The notes: generated from the sequence alone by a model not told the origin. A stretch of 64,000 nt of DNA from Clostridium puniceum (GCF_002006345.1 NZ_LZZM01000032.1:1-64000); one strand, 5' to 3'. Positions 8,793 through 19,658 are shown, counted from the stretch's first letter. Translations and numbers: made by a program.

Positions 8793-8821
8793 ATTATAAA
8801 TCAGCCTATTTGATATGTCAA
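8793..8821 (-). promoter_or_regulatory. Promoter of greA-lysS
   Basis: A perfect consensus on the minus strand: TTGACA (8821-8816), 17 bases, TATAAT (8798-8793). The predicted start near 8786 leaves an 85-base leader. Confidence 0.85.
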
Positions 8822-9018
8822 TTAATCCTAATCTAAAGAGATTTATGTTATTATGCCTCAATATTTTAATATAATTTTCAAAACATAATAACTAGAAATT
8901 ATAATTGATACTTTAAAATAGTTTTTAACTTTATAACATATTTAACATATATTATTAGTATTATGATTCAATTTATGAAATTATTCTAAATTATAATATA
9001 TTTAATTAAAATATAGTT
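8822..9018. other. Intergenic region between dusB and the greA promoter
   Basis: A+T-rich and without a recognisable gene. No clear intrinsic terminator follows dusB, so its transcript may run on towards greA. Together with the greA leader the gene-free stretch is about 320 bases. Confidence 0.5.
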
Positions 9019-9984
9019 TTACAATTCTTCTTTATATTTTGTTAAAATCTCAATTACCTTTTTACTATCATCCAAAATATTAATTTCATTTCTAATATCT
9101 GTGCACCTTGGAAGTCCTTTAATATACCATGATGCATGTTTTCTCATTTCTCTAATAGCTTTAAACTCGCCATCATATTTAACTGCTAATTCATAATGTC
9201 TCAAGCACATTTCAATTTTCTCTTTATAAGAAATTTCTTGGAGCGGTTCACCTTTTAGTGCACAACTTACTTCCTTAAATATCCATGGATTTCCTTGACT
9301 TCCTCTTGCAATCATTATTCCATCACAATTAGTAATCTCTTTCATTCTAAGAGCATCTTCACCAGAAAATACATCACCATTCCCTATTACAGGCACAGAT
9401 ACACTATCTTTAACATTTTTTATTACATTCCAATCTGCAACACCTTGATACATTTGTTTTCTTGTTCGTCCATGAATAGTAATTGCATCTGCTCCAGCCT
9501 GTTCCATTCCCTTTGCAAACTCTACTGCATTAATATTATCTTCATCAAATCCTTTTCTGAACTTAACAGTAACAGGTTTTTTTGAAACTTTTTTTATAGC
9601 TTTTACAATTTCATGTGCTAGCTCTGGTTCCTTCATCAATGCAGAACCTTCTCCATTTTTAACTATTTTCGGTGCTGGACATCCCATGTTTATATCAATA
9701 ATGCAAATATCATCTCTATCATTAAAATGTTCCTCACAGATATTTGCCATTATATCTGGTTCCCTCCCAAAAATTTGCACTGCTACAGGTTTTTCTTCAT
9801 CTGCTATTCTAAGTAAAGATTGAGTATTTTCACTTCCATAATATAACGCTTTAGCACTAACCATCTCAGTATAAACTAACCCACATCCCATTTCTTTACA
9901 TAATCCTCTAAACGATATATCAGTCACACCCGCCATAGGTGCTAAAAATATATTATTTTCGAAGGTTAAATCACCTATTTTCAT
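9019..9984 (-). CDS. dusB: tRNA-dihydrouridine synthase (DusB type)
   Basis: An FMN-dependent enzyme that reduces uridines in the tRNA D-loop to dihydrouridine. 321 residues with a TIM-barrel start (NIFLAPMAGVTDISFR), the family signature INMGCPAPKIVKNGEG containing the catalytic Cys102, a phosphate/FMN-binding IHGRTRKQMY and GNGDVFSGEDA, and a helical C-terminal domain. Follows coaX by 47 bases and probably shares its promoter. Occupies the position of yacF/dus in Bacillus, between coaX and lysS. Confidence 0.95.
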   Translation of the reverse strand: MKIGDLTFENNIFLAPMAGVTDISFRGLCKEMGCGLVYTEMVSAKALYYGSENTQSLLRIADEEKPVAVQIFGREPDIMANICEEHFNDRDDICIIDINMGCPAPKIVKNGEGSALMKEPELAHEIVKAIKKVSKKPVTVKFRKGFDEDNINAVEFAKGMEQAGADAITIHGRTRKQMYQGVADWNVIKNVKDSVSVPVIGNGDVFSGEDALRMKEITNCDGIMIARGSQGNPWIFKEVSCALKGEPLQEISYKEKIEMCLRHYELAVKYDGEFKAIREMRKHASWYIKGLPRCTDIRNEINILDDSKKVIEILTKYKEEL

Positions 9985-10031
9985 TTAGAATGTACTCCTT
10001 ACTTTACATATTTATACTATCCATAAACTTT

Positions 10032-10832
10032 TTAATTTTTTAAGTTTTCAGATTCCTTATTCTTTTCATATAATATTTTTAAGCCTTCTAATGTTAAATC
10101 AGAATCAACTTTATCTATAACATCAGTTTCTTTAGCAATTAAATTAGCTAATCCTCCTGTTGCTACTACCAGTGGTTCTTCCTTATACTTAGATGATCTC
10201 ATCTCTTGCTTCATCTTTTTGACTATATATTCAACTTGCCCAATATACCCAAATAAAATACCTGCCTGCATACTTGATACCGTATTTTTACAAATCATAT
10301 TTTTAGGTACTTCTAATTCTACTCTAGGAAGCTTTGCAGCTCTTTCAAATAAAGCATCTGCTGAAATTCTTATTCCTGGGCATATGCATCCTCCAAGATA
10401 ATCTCCATTTGCTCTTACTGCACAGAAAGTTGTTGCCGTACCAAAATCTATTATGATAACGGGTCTTTTATAAATTTCATACGCTGCAACAGCATTTACT
10501 ATCCTATCCGCACCAACCTCTCTTGGATTATCATATTTAATATTTATTCCTGTTTTTACTCCTGGTCCAACTATTATCGGTTCATGACCAAAACATTTTT
10601 TTAACATATTTTCTAAAGAATGCATTATATTAGGAACCACAGAAGAAACTATAACTCCAGTAATATCTTTAGTATTAATATTACTTCCGCTAAATAATTG
10701 CATGACTTGTATACCATACTCATCTGAGGTTTTATTCCCTTCACTTGAAATACGCCAACTAGCTATGTACTTTTCTCCATTATGTACTCCCAAAACAATA
10801 TTAGTATTACCTGCATCTACAAGCAAAATCAT
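10032..10832 (-). CDS. coaX: Type III pantothenate kinase
   Basis: Catalyses the first step of coenzyme A synthesis, phosphorylating pantothenate. 266 residues with ASKHA-fold signatures: phosphate 1 loop [11 protein letters not shown], the GADRIVNA block, phosphate 2 region IDFGTATTF, and the substrate region GGCICPGI. I start at the ATG at 10832, where AAGGTGG lies about nine bases upstream. In-frame GTG codons farther upstream overlap that ribosome-binding site. First gene of a coaX-dusB unit with its own promoter at 10919-10946. Confidence 0.95.
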   Translation of the reverse strand: MILLVDAGNTNIVLGVHNGEKYIASWRISSEGNKTSDEYGIQVMQLFSGSNINTKDITGVIVSSVVPNIMHSLENMLKKCFGHEPIIVGPGVKTGINIKYDNPREVGADRIVNAVAAYEIYKRPVIIIDFGTATTFCAVRANGDYLGGCICPGIRISADALFERAAKLPRVELEVPKNMICKNTVSSMQAGILFGYIGQVEYIVKKMKQEMRSSKYKEEPLVVATGGLANLIAKETDVIDKVDSDLTLEGLKILYEKNKESENLKN

Positions 10833-10863
10833 AGAAAGCACCACCTTAATATAGTTAAATTAA

Positions 10864-10885
10864 AAGCAGCCCTGAGAGCTGCCTT
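10864..10885 (-). terminator. Short hairpin in the coaX leader, possible terminator
   Basis: GCAGC/GCTGC 5-bp stem, extendable past one mismatch, with a CCTGAGA loop and a TTTTAATTT tail on the minus strand. It lies downstream of fhs and of the coaX promoter, so it could stop fhs read-through or attenuate coaX. The stem is short. Confidence 0.35.
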
Positions 10886-10918
10886 AATGTTAGAAATTTA
10901 CTTAAAAATAACAATATA

Positions 10919-10946
10919 ATTTTAACAATTATAATTCATTTGTCAA
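10919..10946 (-). promoter_or_regulatory. Promoter of coaX-dusB
   Basis: TTGACA (10946-10941), 16 bases, TAAAAT (10924-10919) on the minus strand, about 85 bases ahead of the coaX start. Confidence 0.65.
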
Positions 10947-11025
10947 GTGCTAAAATCCTATTTTTAAATAATCTTATGCTTTAATTGTACTTTATGTTTT
11001 TGCAATCGCCTATGTAATCAAGCAT

Positions 11026-12696
11026 TTAGAATAATCCTATTATTTCTCCACTTTTTAATACATCCATCCTATTTGCAGCTGGAACTTTTGGTAGTCCTGG
11101 CATAGTCATTATGTCCCCTGTTTGAACAACTATAAAACCTGCTCCGTTAGACACTCTAACTTCTTTAACAGTAATGTCAAAGCCTTCTGGTCTAGCTAAA
11201 AGACTAGGATTATCTGATAAAGAGTATTGTGTTTTTGCCATACATATAGGTAATTTATCTAATCCAAACTTCTCTAATTCAATAATTTGTTTTTTTGCAG
11301 CTGGTGTGTAATTTACTTTATCTGCACCATAAATTTCTTTAGCTATACACAATACTTTTTCTTGAATAGTAAGCTTTTCATCATAAATTGGTGCAAAATT
11401 AGAATTGTTATTATCTAGAATGTCTAACACAACATTTCCTAGTTCAATTCCTCCTTCTCCACCTTTAGCCCATACATCTGATAATGCAACCTTAACACCA
11501 AGTTTGTTGCAGAAATCTTTTATAAATTGCACTTCCTCGTCACTATCTGTAACAAATTTATTTATAGCAACAACAGGTGTTACGTTAAATTTTTTAATAT
11601 TTTCAATTTGCTTTTCTAAGTTAGCTATTCCCTTACTTAGAGATTCAACATTAGGAATATTTAATTCAGCTTTATTTACTCCGCCATGATGTTTCAATGC
11701 TCTTATTGTAGCTACAATCACAACACATTCAGGTTTTAAATTCCCATATCTACATTTAATATCAAAGAATTTTTCTGCTCCTAAATCCGCACCAAACCCA
11801 GCTTCAGTTATTGCAATTTCACCAACCTTTAAAGCAAGTTTAGTTGCCATTATAGAATTACATCCATGAGCAATATTAGCAAATGGTCCTCCATGTATTA
11901 ATGCTGGTGTATTTTCTAAAGTTTGCACTAAATTAGGCTTAATAGCATCTTTCATTAACAATGCCATAGCACCTTGAATTTCTAATTCTTTGGCATATAC
12001 AGGTTCTCCATCTAAATTGTATGCAACTACGATATTTCCCATTCTTTCTTTTAAATCTTCTAAATCACTTGATAAACATAATATAGCCATTATTTCTGAT
12101 GCGACAGTTATGTTAAAACCATCTTCCCTAACAAAGCCATTCGCTTTTCCACCCATTCCAACAACAATGCTCCTTAATGCTCTGTCATTCATATCCATAA
12201 CTCTTTTAAATACTATTCTTCTAGAATCAATCTTTAAATCATTTCCTTGATGAATATGATTATCCATTGCTGCTGATAATAAATTGTTAGCAGCTGTAAT
12301 AGCATGCATATCACCGGTAAAATGAAGATTAATATCTTCCATTGGAACTACTTGTGCGTATCCACCACCTGCTGCTCCACCTTTTATTCCAAAAACAGGT
12401 CCCAATGATGGCTCTCTTAATGCTATCACTGCCTTTTTACCTAATTTATTCAGCGCTTGACCAAGACCTACAGTGACAGTTGATTTCCCTTCTCCTGCTG
12501 GAGTTGGATTTATCGCCGTCACTAAAACTAACTTTCCATCCTTATTTTGCTTAACTTTTTCGTACACATCTAAAGATATTTTACATTTATATTTTCCATA
12601 GTATTCAATATCATCTTCGCAAAGTCCTAATTTTTCAGCCACATTCTTTATTGGCTCCATTTTTGCTTCTTGTGCAATTTGAATATCACTTTTCAT
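11026..12696 (-). CDS. fhs: Formate--tetrahydrofolate ligase
   Basis: Makes 10-formyl-tetrahydrofolate from formate, ATP and tetrahydrofolate, the entry of one-carbon units in anaerobes. 556 residues, normal for the family. The P-loop-like [20 protein letters not shown] lies near residues 62-81. [20 protein letters not shown], the folate/ATP signature, is near 94-113. Conserved [13 protein letters not shown] is near 270. AGGAGGAG seven bases before ATG fixes the start. It stands alone between coaX and ftsH, an insertion relative to the Bacillus gene order that fits an anaerobic purine or acetogenic-type folate pathway. Confidence 0.98.
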   Translation of the reverse strand: MKSDIQIAQEAKMEPIKNVAEKLGLCEDDIEYYGKYKCKISLDVYEKVKQNKDGKLVLVTAINPTPAGEGKSTVTVGLGQALNKLGKKAVIALREPSLGPVFGIKGGAAGGGYAQVVPMEDINLHFTGDMHAITAANNLLSAAMDNHIHQGNDLKIDSRRIVFKRVMDMNDRALRSIVVGMGGKANGFVREDGFNITVASEIMAILCLSSDLEDLKERMGNIVVAYNLDGEPVYAKELEIQGAMALLMKDAIKPNLVQTLENTPALIHGGPFANIAHGCNSIMATKLALKVGEIAITEAGFGADLGAEKFFDIKCRYGNLKPECVVIVATIRALKHHGGVNKAELNIPNVESLSKGIANLEKQIENIKKFNVTPVVAINKFVTDSDEEVQFIKDFCNKLGVKVALSDVWAKGGEGGIELGNVVLDILDNNNSNFAPIYDEKLTIQEKVLCIAKEIYGADKVNYTPAAKKQIIELEKFGLDKLPICMAKTQYSLSDNPSLLARPEGFDITVKEVRVSNGAGFIVVQTGDIMTMPGLPKVPAANRMDVLKSGEIIGLF

Positions 12697-12710
12697 CTAA
12701 GCTCTCCTCC

Positions 12711-12960
12711 TAATATTAACAAAAGATCGTTTCTTGTAGTTCTATTATATCATTTCAACTTATCCATTAAAAGTTTTTTCGAATATTTGATATTAATTAC
12801 AAGAAAACATTCGTATTATCACTAATAAAATTTAACTCTCCATATATTTTAATTATCACAGATTATATAAATTGTTTTTTGTAACATTAATTAATATTCC
12901 CAGCTCATTATTTCCCACGCAATATTATTGCACATATTTTAGATAATATACTTAGAACTT
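12711..12960. other. Intergenic region upstream of fhs
   Basis: About 250 bases without a gene. A TATAAT-like -10 (ATGATATAAT on the minus strand near 12745) may be the fhs promoter, but no good -35 accompanies it. No riboswitch pattern seen. Confidence 0.4.
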
Positions 12961-12965
12961 AAAAA

Positions 12966-12999
12966 GCTATTTCAGAATATATTTTTATTCTGAAATAGC
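12966..12999 (-). terminator. Intrinsic terminator of ftsH
   Basis: Perfect 14-bp stem (12966-12979 with 12986-12999), 6-base loop, and U run on the minus strand (12965-12961 and beyond). Ten bases after the ftsH stop. Confidence 0.9.
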
Positions 13000-13008
13000 C
13001 TTCAATAA

Positions 13009-14814
13009 TTAATTATTCACAAAAATTTCTTCAAATTCTTTTGCATCAAGTTTTTCTTTTTCAATTAAAGCTTGAGCAACAGCATGGAGCTTACTAGTAT
13101 TTTCTTCTAATAATTTAGTCGCCTTATCATAAGCTTCATCTATAAATCTCTTAATTTCTTTATCTATTTTAGATCCAATTTCTTCACTAAAATCTCTACT
13201 TTTTCCCAAATCTCTTCCAAGGAACACTTCATCATGTCCGGCAGAATAAGTTATTGTACCAATCTCATCACTCATACCATAATCCATAACCATACTTTTA
13301 GCTATATGACTAGCTCTATCAATATCGTTTTTAGCACCAGTGCTTATATCTCCCATAATTAACTTTTCAGCTACCCTTCCACCTAGAAGTCCAATCATTT
13401 CATCTTTTAGTTTAGCTTTAGATGTATAAGATGTATCTTCTTTAGGAAGATGCATAGTGTATCCTCCAGCTCTTCCTCTTGGAATTACGCTTATTTCGTG
13501 AACCGGATCACAATTTGGAAGTAATCTCATCACAACTGCATGACCTGCTTCATGATAAGCAGTTAATTTTCTATCATGCTCAGTTATTACTTTACTCTTC
13601 TTTTCAGGCCCAGCAATTACTTTTGTTATTGCTTCTTCCATTTCTAACATTGATATTTGTTTCTTATCTCTTCTAACAGCAAGCAATGCTGCTTCATTTG
13701 TTAAATTTTCTAAATCTGCTCCAGAAAATCCTGGAGTTCTTTTAGCTAATATATCTAATTTAACATCTGGTTCAAGAGGCTTCTTTTTTGTATGAACCTT
13801 AAGGATTTCTTCTCTACCCTTTACATCAGGCGCTCCAACCATTATTTGTCTATCAAATCTTCCTGGTCTTAACAATGCAGGATCTAGTATATCTGGTCTA
13901 TTTGTAGCTGCTATCATAACAATGCCTTCATTTACACCAAAACCATCCATTTCAACAAGAAGTTGATTTAATGTTTGCTCCCTTTCATCATGTCCACCGC
14001 CAAGTCCTGCGCCTCTTTGTCTTCCAACTGCATCAATTTCATCTATAAATATTATACAAGGTGAATTTTTTTTAGCTTCTTCAAACAAACTTCTAACTCT
14101 AGATGCACCAACACCAACAAACATTTCAACAAAATCCGAACCAGATATGCTAAAAAACGGAACTCCCGCTTCTCCTGCTATAGCCTTTGCAAGTAGAGTT
14201 TTTCCTGTTCCAGGAGGTCCAACTAGTAGTACTCCCTTAGGTATTCTTGCTCCCATTTGTATATATCTTGCCGGCAACTTCAAGAAATCAACTATTTCTT
14301 CAAGTTCTGCTTTTTCTTCGTCTGCACCAGCGATATCCTCAAATGTAATTGTTTGGCTTTCTGGCATTACCATTTTAGCTTTGCTTTTACCAAAATTCAT
14401 AACGCCTCTTCCACCACCTCCACCTTGTGATTGTTGAGTAAATATAAATAGAAATATAAATAAAAATACCGCCATAACTATAAATGGAAGTAATGTTGCA
14501 ATCCAAGTTGCATTATTAGATGGTTTCTCAAAAATAATCTTAGCTTCTGATTTAGGTTGACTTTCTAATAATGAACTTACAAGTTCACTTGGCGCAATAG
14601 TTGTAAATGATTTATTATCAGTAGTTTTCCCCTCTATTGTCATACTATCCGATTTAATTATAACACTCTCTATTTGATTTGAATTCCATTTTTGTACGAA
14701 TTCGCTATACGCCATATCACTAGAACCATTTCCAGTTTGCCATATAGTAACTGCTGCTAAAATTAGCATAACTGAACATACAATCCACACAGCTGCACTT
14801 GAATACTTTTTCAT
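13009..14814 (-). CDS. ftsH: ATP-dependent zinc metalloprotease FtsH
   Basis: Membrane-anchored hexameric AAA+ protease that degrades misfolded membrane proteins and regulators. 601 residues. Two transmembrane segments (about 7-25 and 104-126) flank a small external domain. The AAA domain has Walker A GPPGTGKT (199-206), Walker B FIDEID (256-261) and the second region of homology [19 protein letters not shown]. The peptidase zinc site HEAGH is at 421-425, with the distal Asp ligand probably in the [12 protein letters not shown] segment. A glycine-rich stretch follows TM2. Last gene of the tilS-hpt-ftsH group, followed by a strong terminator. Confidence 0.98.
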   Translation of the reverse strand: MKKYSSAAVWIVCSVMLILAAVTIWQTGNGSSDMAYSEFVQKWNSNQIESVIIKSDSMTIEGKTTDNKSFTTIAPSELVSSLLESQPKSEAKIIFEKPSNNATWIATLLPFIVMAVFLFIFLFIFTQQSQGGGGGRGVMNFGKSKAKMVMPESQTITFEDIAGADEEKAELEEIVDFLKLPARYIQMGARIPKGVLLVGPPGTGKTLLAKAIAGEAGVPFFSISGSDFVEMFVGVGASRVRSLFEEAKKNSPCIIFIDEIDAVGRQRGAGLGGGHDEREQTLNQLLVEMDGFGVNEGIVMIAATNRPDILDPALLRPGRFDRQIMVGAPDVKGREEILKVHTKKKPLEPDVKLDILAKRTPGFSGADLENLTNEAALLAVRRDKKQISMLEMEEAITKVIAGPEKKSKVITEHDRKLTAYHEAGHAVVMRLLPNCDPVHEISVIPRGRAGGYTMHLPKEDTSYTSKAKLKDEMIGLLGGRVAEKLIMGDISTGAKNDIDRASHIAKSMVMDYGMSDEIGTITYSAGHDEVFLGRDLGKSRDFSEEIGSKIDKEIKRFIDEAYDKATKLLEENTSKLHAVAQALIEKEKLDAKEFEEIFVNN

Positions 14815-14887
14815 TCAAGTTCCCCCTCTCTCATCATATTTAAAATTTTACCATAGGAATATTTTTATTACAATAAAATTACAATGT

Positions 14888-15427
14888 CTATTTTTCATAT
14901 ATTTCTGGTTTTAATATTCCTATAAATGGTAGGTTCCTATATTTCTCAGCATAATCTATTCCATACCCAACTATGAATCCATCAGGAACCTCAAATCCAA
15001 TATATTTAACTTCTAAATCAGATGTCCTTCTTGCTTGTTTATTTAATAAAGCAACAATTTCTATACTATTAGCTTTTCTTGCTTTTAAATATTTAAGTAA
15101 ATATGCTAATGTTACTCCAGTATCAACTATATCTTCAACTATTAAAATATCTTTTCCTTCAATATTACTATCTAGATCTTTTAGTATTCTTACAACTCCA
15201 GACGTTTCTGTCGAGTTTCCATAACTAGATACTGCCATAAAATCAATTTCACAAGGAATTGATATATTTTTAATTAACTCTGCCGCAAATATTACTGAGC
15301 CTTTTAATATTCCAACTACTACTAATTCCTTACCTTTATACTCTTCACTTATTTCATCACCAAGCTCCTTAATTCTTTTAGTTAAAACTTCTTCTGAAAA
15401 CAGTATTTCCTTTATATCTTGTTTCAT
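14888..15427 (-). CDS. hpt: Hypoxanthine (guanine) phosphoribosyltransferase
   Basis: Salvages hypoxanthine and guanine to IMP and GMP using PRPP. 179 residues, standard length. The type I PRTase PRPP loop ILIVEDIVDTGVTLAYL lies near 102-118, and the base-contact region FEVPDGFIVGYGIDYAEKYRNLP is C-terminal. It starts three bases after the tilS stop, with its AAAGGAA site inside the end of tilS, so the two are translationally close. The tilS-hpt-ftsH order is conserved in Firmicutes. Confidence 0.97.
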   Translation of the reverse strand: MKQDIKEILFSEEVLTKRIKELGDEISEEYKGKELVVVGILKGSVIFAAELIKNISIPCEIDFMAVSSYGNSTETSGVVRILKDLDSNIEGKDILIVEDIVDTGVTLAYLLKYLKARKANSIEIVALLNKQARRTSDLEVKYIGFEVPDGFIVGYGIDYAEKYRNLPFIGILKPEIYEK

Positions 15428-15430
15428 AAT

Positions 15431-16837
15431 TTAATATTCCTTTCTCTTAGCTACTATTTTTAATATATTATTACTTTGATTTGTAACTTTATATTCTTCT
15501 GACGTTCTAATTCCCACAATCCATGCAATTTTTTCATCGATGCATAAAATAGGAACACTATCTCTTTCTTCTTTAGGTATTTTCATATCAATAAAAATAT
15601 CTTTCAGCTTTTTATTCCCACTCATACCTAAAGGAATGATTTTATCTCCATTGATTCTTTTCCTTATTAAAATATTATCATTTATTTTATCAAAATCAAA
15701 GTATTGTATTAAATTCCCTTGATTTAAACTTATATCTTCTCTTTGATAATTATTAATAATAGAAAATTCAATTATAAATTTATCAAAACTAACTATTTTA
15801 TTATTTGTATTATCCTTACTAAATAATATTTCCTCTTTTTTATTATTTCCATTATATTTATTGCTCTTATTTTTTATGTATATATCACCATAAATATTTT
15901 CAGCATAAATGCCATTTGGTAAATCTATCAATTTTCCTGAGTTCTTTTGGGATAAAGAAAAAATTTCATTTATATGCTTCATTTCAAAATCATAATTTGA
16001 TTTTGAATACCTCGTCACAGCATGCCTTAGAACTCTATTAATTATAGACTCCTCTTGTTTAAATATCTCCTCTTTTATTATAAAATAATCATCATATTCT
16101 ATACAATATTTTTTATACGCTTTTAGTGCTAATTTTTCAAGAAATTCATTATCCTTTTCCAATAGCAATGACATTCTATTTAGTGTTTGTATAATATCTT
16201 CATTAAAGTTTTCCTTCATATATGGTAATATATCTAATCTTATTTTATTTCTATTGTATATCTTCTCGAAATTAGTTTTATCAATTCTAGGTTTTAAGTT
16301 TTTTAATTGTATGTATTCTTCTACTTCTTGTCTGCTCAAACATAAAATCGGCCTTATCATTTTATTATCTCTACAAGCTTTAATTCCACCAAGTCCTTCT
16401 AATCCAGTTCCTCTCATCAGTCTAAATAGGATTGTTTCTGCTTGATCATTTGCATTATGAGCAGTAGCAATCTTATTAAAGTCTTCCTTTTCTATAATTT
16501 CTTCGAAAAAGTCATATCTAACCTGTCTTCCTGCTAATTCAGAAGATAACTTATGTTCTTTAGAATAATTATTTATATCTACACGTATCACAAAACAAGG
16601 TATACTCATTTCATCACATATTTTAATCACATATTCTTCATCTTTAAATGAATCTTCCCCTCGCAAAAGATGATTTATATGTGCAGCACCTATATTTATA
16701 TTTAACTCTTCCTTTAATTCAAATAAAATATTTAAGAGACATACTGAATCTGGTCCTCCAGAAAGAGCAACTAAAATTTTATCTCCAGATTTAATTAATT
16801 TATTATCTTTTATATAAGATATTACTTTTCTATGCAA
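15431..16837 (-). CDS. tilS: tRNA(Ile)-lysidine synthase
   Basis: Converts cytidine 34 of the CAT-anticodon tRNA-Ile2 to lysidine so that it reads AUA. 468 residues from the start chosen here. The PP-loop SGGPDS is at residues 26-31, the conserved AHNANDQAETILFRLMRGTG region follows, and a C-terminal TilS_C domain is present. I start at TTG 16837 because GGAGG lies nine bases upstream and the N-terminus then has the normal length before SGGPDS. A longer frame from ATG 16915 adds 26 Cys-rich residues and has no matching site. The AUA-rich codon usage of this genome makes the enzyme essential by inference. Confidence 0.93.
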   Translation of the reverse strand: MHRKVISYIKDNKLIKSGDKILVALSGGPDSVCLLNILFELKEELNINIGAAHINHLLRGEDSFKDEEYVIKICDEMSIPCFVIRVDINNYSKEHKLSSELAGRQVRYDFFEEIIEKEDFNKIATAHNANDQAETILFRLMRGTGLEGLGGIKACRDNKMIRPILCLSRQEVEEYIQLKNLKPRIDKTNFEKIYNRNKIRLDILPYMKENFNEDIIQTLNRMSLLLEKDNEFLEKLALKAYKKYCIEYDDYFIIKEEIFKQEESIINRVLRHAVTRYSKSNYDFEMKHINEIFSLSQKNSGKLIDLPNGIYAENIYGDIYIKNKSNKYNGNNKKEEILFSKDNTNNKIVSFDKFIIEFSIINNYQREDISLNQGNLIQYFDFDKINDNILIRKRINGDKIIPLGMSGNKKLKDIFIDMKIPKEERDSVPILCIDEKIAWIVGIRTSEEYKVTNQSNNILKIVAKRKEY

Positions 16838-16962
16838 AAATGAACACCTCCATTTATCAATAAAATTACACATAACACAATCTATTGTACGTATATATTT
16901 TTTGAATGTAAACATTAATTTTATTGGACTCGAACATATCTATATTGTAATTTTGATTCTTT

Positions 16963-17011
16963 AACGAAATCAATTCACGTTAACTAATTTTAATACAAAT
17001 TACTTTTACAA
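16963..17011. repeat. Dispersed intergenic repeat, copy B
   Basis: Segment with GAAATCAATTCACGTTAACT followed by AATTTTAATACAAATTAC. It matches copy A near 6535 at most positions and copy C near 41753 more loosely. It lies between the spoIIE terminator and tilS. No known family recognised. Confidence 0.4.
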
Positions 17012-17056
17012 CACATTTAAGAAATTTTTCCATAATAAATAAACCTTATGTAAAAT

Positions 17057-17099
17057 AAAAGCACGCATAAGGAAATATATTCCTTATATGCATGCTTTT
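17057..17099 (-). terminator. Intrinsic terminator of spoIIE
   Basis: A long stem of about 17 bp (17057-17073 with 17081-17099) has a two-base bulge and a U-rich tail on the minus strand. It lies about 130 bases downstream of spoIIE. Confidence 0.8.
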
Positions 17100-17227
17100 T
17101 GTGTAATATATAAGTATAGCTATTAAGCAATCTATATCTTTAAGATTTACTCATGGAATTTTACAACCTTTAAGTTTAGTAATATTCTTAACACGATTTA
17201 AATTATATAAAAAGTCTAATCAAAAAG

Positions 17228-19624
17228 TTAGCTATCTAGATAAACCTTCGAAACAACAACTGTCATATCATCATTAAGGTTTCCTTTACTTAATTCTTTT
17301 GCTCTTTCTAATATTTTTTCAGACAACTCCCTTGGGTCTGCATTAACATTTCTTAAATATTCTTCTAGCCAGCTAACTTTTTCATTATTTAATTTGCTGA
17401 TATCTAAAACTCCATCACTTACATTAATTAAAATATCCCCAGGTTTCAAAGTATCCTTTATAATTTCAACATCTACTTCATCCACAAGCCCTAATGGTAA
17501 ATTTTTAGAATTAACATATTTTACATCACTTCCCCTCTTAATAAAACTAGGCGCTGCACCTATTTTCACAAAAATAGCCTCTCCATCATATAAATTAACC
17601 TTATTTAAATCTAATGTAGCATATTTTTCGTCTTCTGCAAATCTCATTCCCATTATTGAATTAACTGTATTTACTGTTATATCTTCATCAAAACCTGCTT
17701 CCATAAGTTTTTCTACCAAATCCACAGTTGCCTTACTTTCCTCTCCAGCTTCTGGTCCTGATCCCATACCATCACTTAATATAGTTATATAATTTCCATT
17801 AGTAGTTCTTCCAAAGCTGTAATTATCTCCAGTTTGAAATTCTCCGTCTTTAGATTCAATTGCGCCATACGACACCATGTGATATCTAGGTTTTTCCTCT
17901 ATAGTAATAATTCTTTCGTTTGTTTTGATATCAATATTACAACCCTCTTCTTCAATACATAAGCTCAATTTCATTCCATTACACAATAAAGAAACTATTC
18001 TTTTTTCATAATACTCCGCACCATCATAATTATTCATGCTTATTCTGATTTTAACTCTACCATTTTTATCTATATAGCAAAAAACATTATTATAGTAAAT
18101 TGAATTTTTGTTTAACACACGTTTTATTACTCTTTCTAATTCAGTATCTATATTAACCTCCTTTTTAAAGTCATTTAAGAGTATCTCTAAGGTAGTTGTT
18201 ATATTGGATATATGAGTTGATAACACATTCTTTCCTTCTGCTAATCTTTCTTTTATTGTTTCACTTACATTATAGTTATTTACAACACCTTCTGTACTTC
18301 GCAAGAGAGTAAAGTTCTTAACGCACTTCTTTTCTAAGTCTATTGGTATAGCTAAGCATCCCTCCTCATAACTCTTTATTAACATCTGAAACGAATTAAA
18401 AGTTTGATGAAAATCTCTTTCCCAACATAAAGGTTTATTCTCACAATTTGAACAACTTCTATCTGCCAAATTTTCTACTAATGCAGTTCCCTTGGACTTA
18501 ATTAATAAATTTTCATTGTCATTAGTATCACCTAGGCATTTTGCCACACTGGATAATACACTCGTAAGACCTTTTAGCTTAAAAGTAAATTCCTCCTTTA
18601 TTGCATTTAATTGAACTTCCCCAAAGTAGGTCTTCTTTTTTTGAGGATTTATTTCAACTTCAATACTTTTATATACAGGTTTTGGAATACATAAAAACAA
18701 AAAGCAGCTTGCTAAAACTTCTATTCCTAATTTCAGTGTTACTACATTAGAATATAATGCTAATGCAAAATAAATTATTATACCTGAAAGTATTGAAAAT
18801 ATTTTCCCAGTATCTTTGAATATGCCGACTGTAAGACCGCCAACGCTGAAAAATGCCACACTATACATCATATTATTAGATGCGACACCTATCATTATGC
18901 CCATTAAAACACCTATCATAGCTCCATATGCTGCTCCACCTACATATGCAATTGTAAAAACCAAGGTTAACGCAAATATATTTCTTATAGAATAATTAAT
19001 AAAATTAACGCTCCCTATTCCTGAAATTAATAAGCATAGAAATATTCCAATGCTAACTATTTCTTCTGATGAAAAGAAGTAGTTAGTATTAATTTCTTCA
19101 AAAGAATTTAGCGCGTATTTTATAATATAGTATATAGGCATAACAACTAGGGTTTGCAGCAGACATAGAATGATATCTACTCCTAATTCATATTTATTAA
19201 CTCCAATACCATAAACAAAAAAACTACTTAAAATTATTAAAAAACCTACTAATTCTTTCTTTCTTGTCTTATTAGCTGCTATAAAAGCGTAATATATTGT
19301 TATTAGAGCGACTGTTATTAAATATGCATATCCATCTGTCAACATACTATTAATTGTTAAATATCCTACAGCAATTCCTATCGCTGCAATTAATATATTT
19401 CTTTTATTTTCTTTTGTAGCTAAAGCCATCAAGTAAGCTATTCCCATCGGTGCTATTCCACGGCTATCTGATTGATTTAATAATAAATTAACTCTTCCAA
19501 GTAAAATTCCAATTATTAATATGGTTACTAATTTTACTACAGATGTTTTCATCCATGTTTTTCTTCTAATATCTCCTAGTTTTTCTATTTGTCCATATTT
19601 ATTTACACCTAATTCATACTGCAC
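17228..19624 (-). CDS. spoIIE: Stage II sporulation protein E (PP2C-type phosphatase)
   Basis: Septal membrane phosphatase that dephosphorylates SpoIIAA and thereby activates sigma-F in the forespore. About 798 residues. The N-terminal half (to about residue 320) contains some ten hydrophobic segments. A central regulatory domain follows, with a Cys cluster (SCSNCENKPLCWERDF), and the C-terminal PP2C domain has the metal-site pattern ILSDGMGSGPEAG, then NVSDGVLD and LNDDMTVVV. The start is chosen at GTG 19624 because GAGG lies nine bases upstream. A longer frame from TTG 19645 is possible. It is preceded by a promoter with 21-base spacing typical of Spo0A control. Confidence 0.95.
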   Translation of the reverse strand: MQYELGVNKYGQIEKLGDIRRKTWMKTSVVKLVTILIIGILLGRVNLLLNQSDSRGIAPMGIAYLMALATKENKRNILIAAIGIAVGYLTINSMLTDGYAYLITVALITIYYAFIAANKTRKKELVGFLIILSSFFVYGIGVNKYELGVDIILCLLQTLVVMPIYYIIKYALNSFEEINTNYFFSSEEIVSIGIFLCLLISGIGSVNFINYSIRNIFALTLVFTIAYVGGAAYGAMIGVLMGIMIGVASNNMMYSVAFFSVGGLTVGIFKDTGKIFSILSGIIIYFALALYSNVVTLKLGIEVLASCFLFLCIPKPVYKSIEVEINPQKKKTYFGEVQLNAIKEEFTFKLKGLTSVLSSVAKCLGDTNDNENLLIKSKGTALVENLADRSCSNCENKPLCWERDFHQTFNSFQMLIKSYEEGCLAIPIDLEKKCVKNFTLLRSTEGVVNNYNVSETIKERLAEGKNVLSTHISNITTTLEILLNDFKKEVNIDTELERVIKRVLNKNSIYYNNVFCYIDKNGRVKIRISMNNYDGAEYYEKRIVSLLCNGMKLSLCIEEEGCNIDIKTNERIITIEEKPRYHMVSYGAIESKDGEFQTGDNYSFGRTTNGNYITILSDGMGSGPEAGEESKATVDLVEKLMEAGFDEDITVNTVNSIMGMRFAEDEKYATLDLNKVNLYDGEAIFVKIGAAPSFIKRGSDVKYVNSKNLPLGLVDEVDVEIIKDTLKPGDILINVSDGVLDISKLNNEKVSWLEEYLRNVNADPRELSEKILERAKELSKGNLNDDMTVVVSKVYLDS

Positions 19625-19658
19625 ATCATCTCGCCTCATTTCCAATTAATGTAATTTT

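Noticed and set aside
17228-19645. Longer spoIIE frame starting at TTG 19645
   Set aside because: GGAA sits too close to the internal ATG, and no site precedes the TTG. GTG 19624 has GAGG at nine bases. The alternative is kept only as possible.
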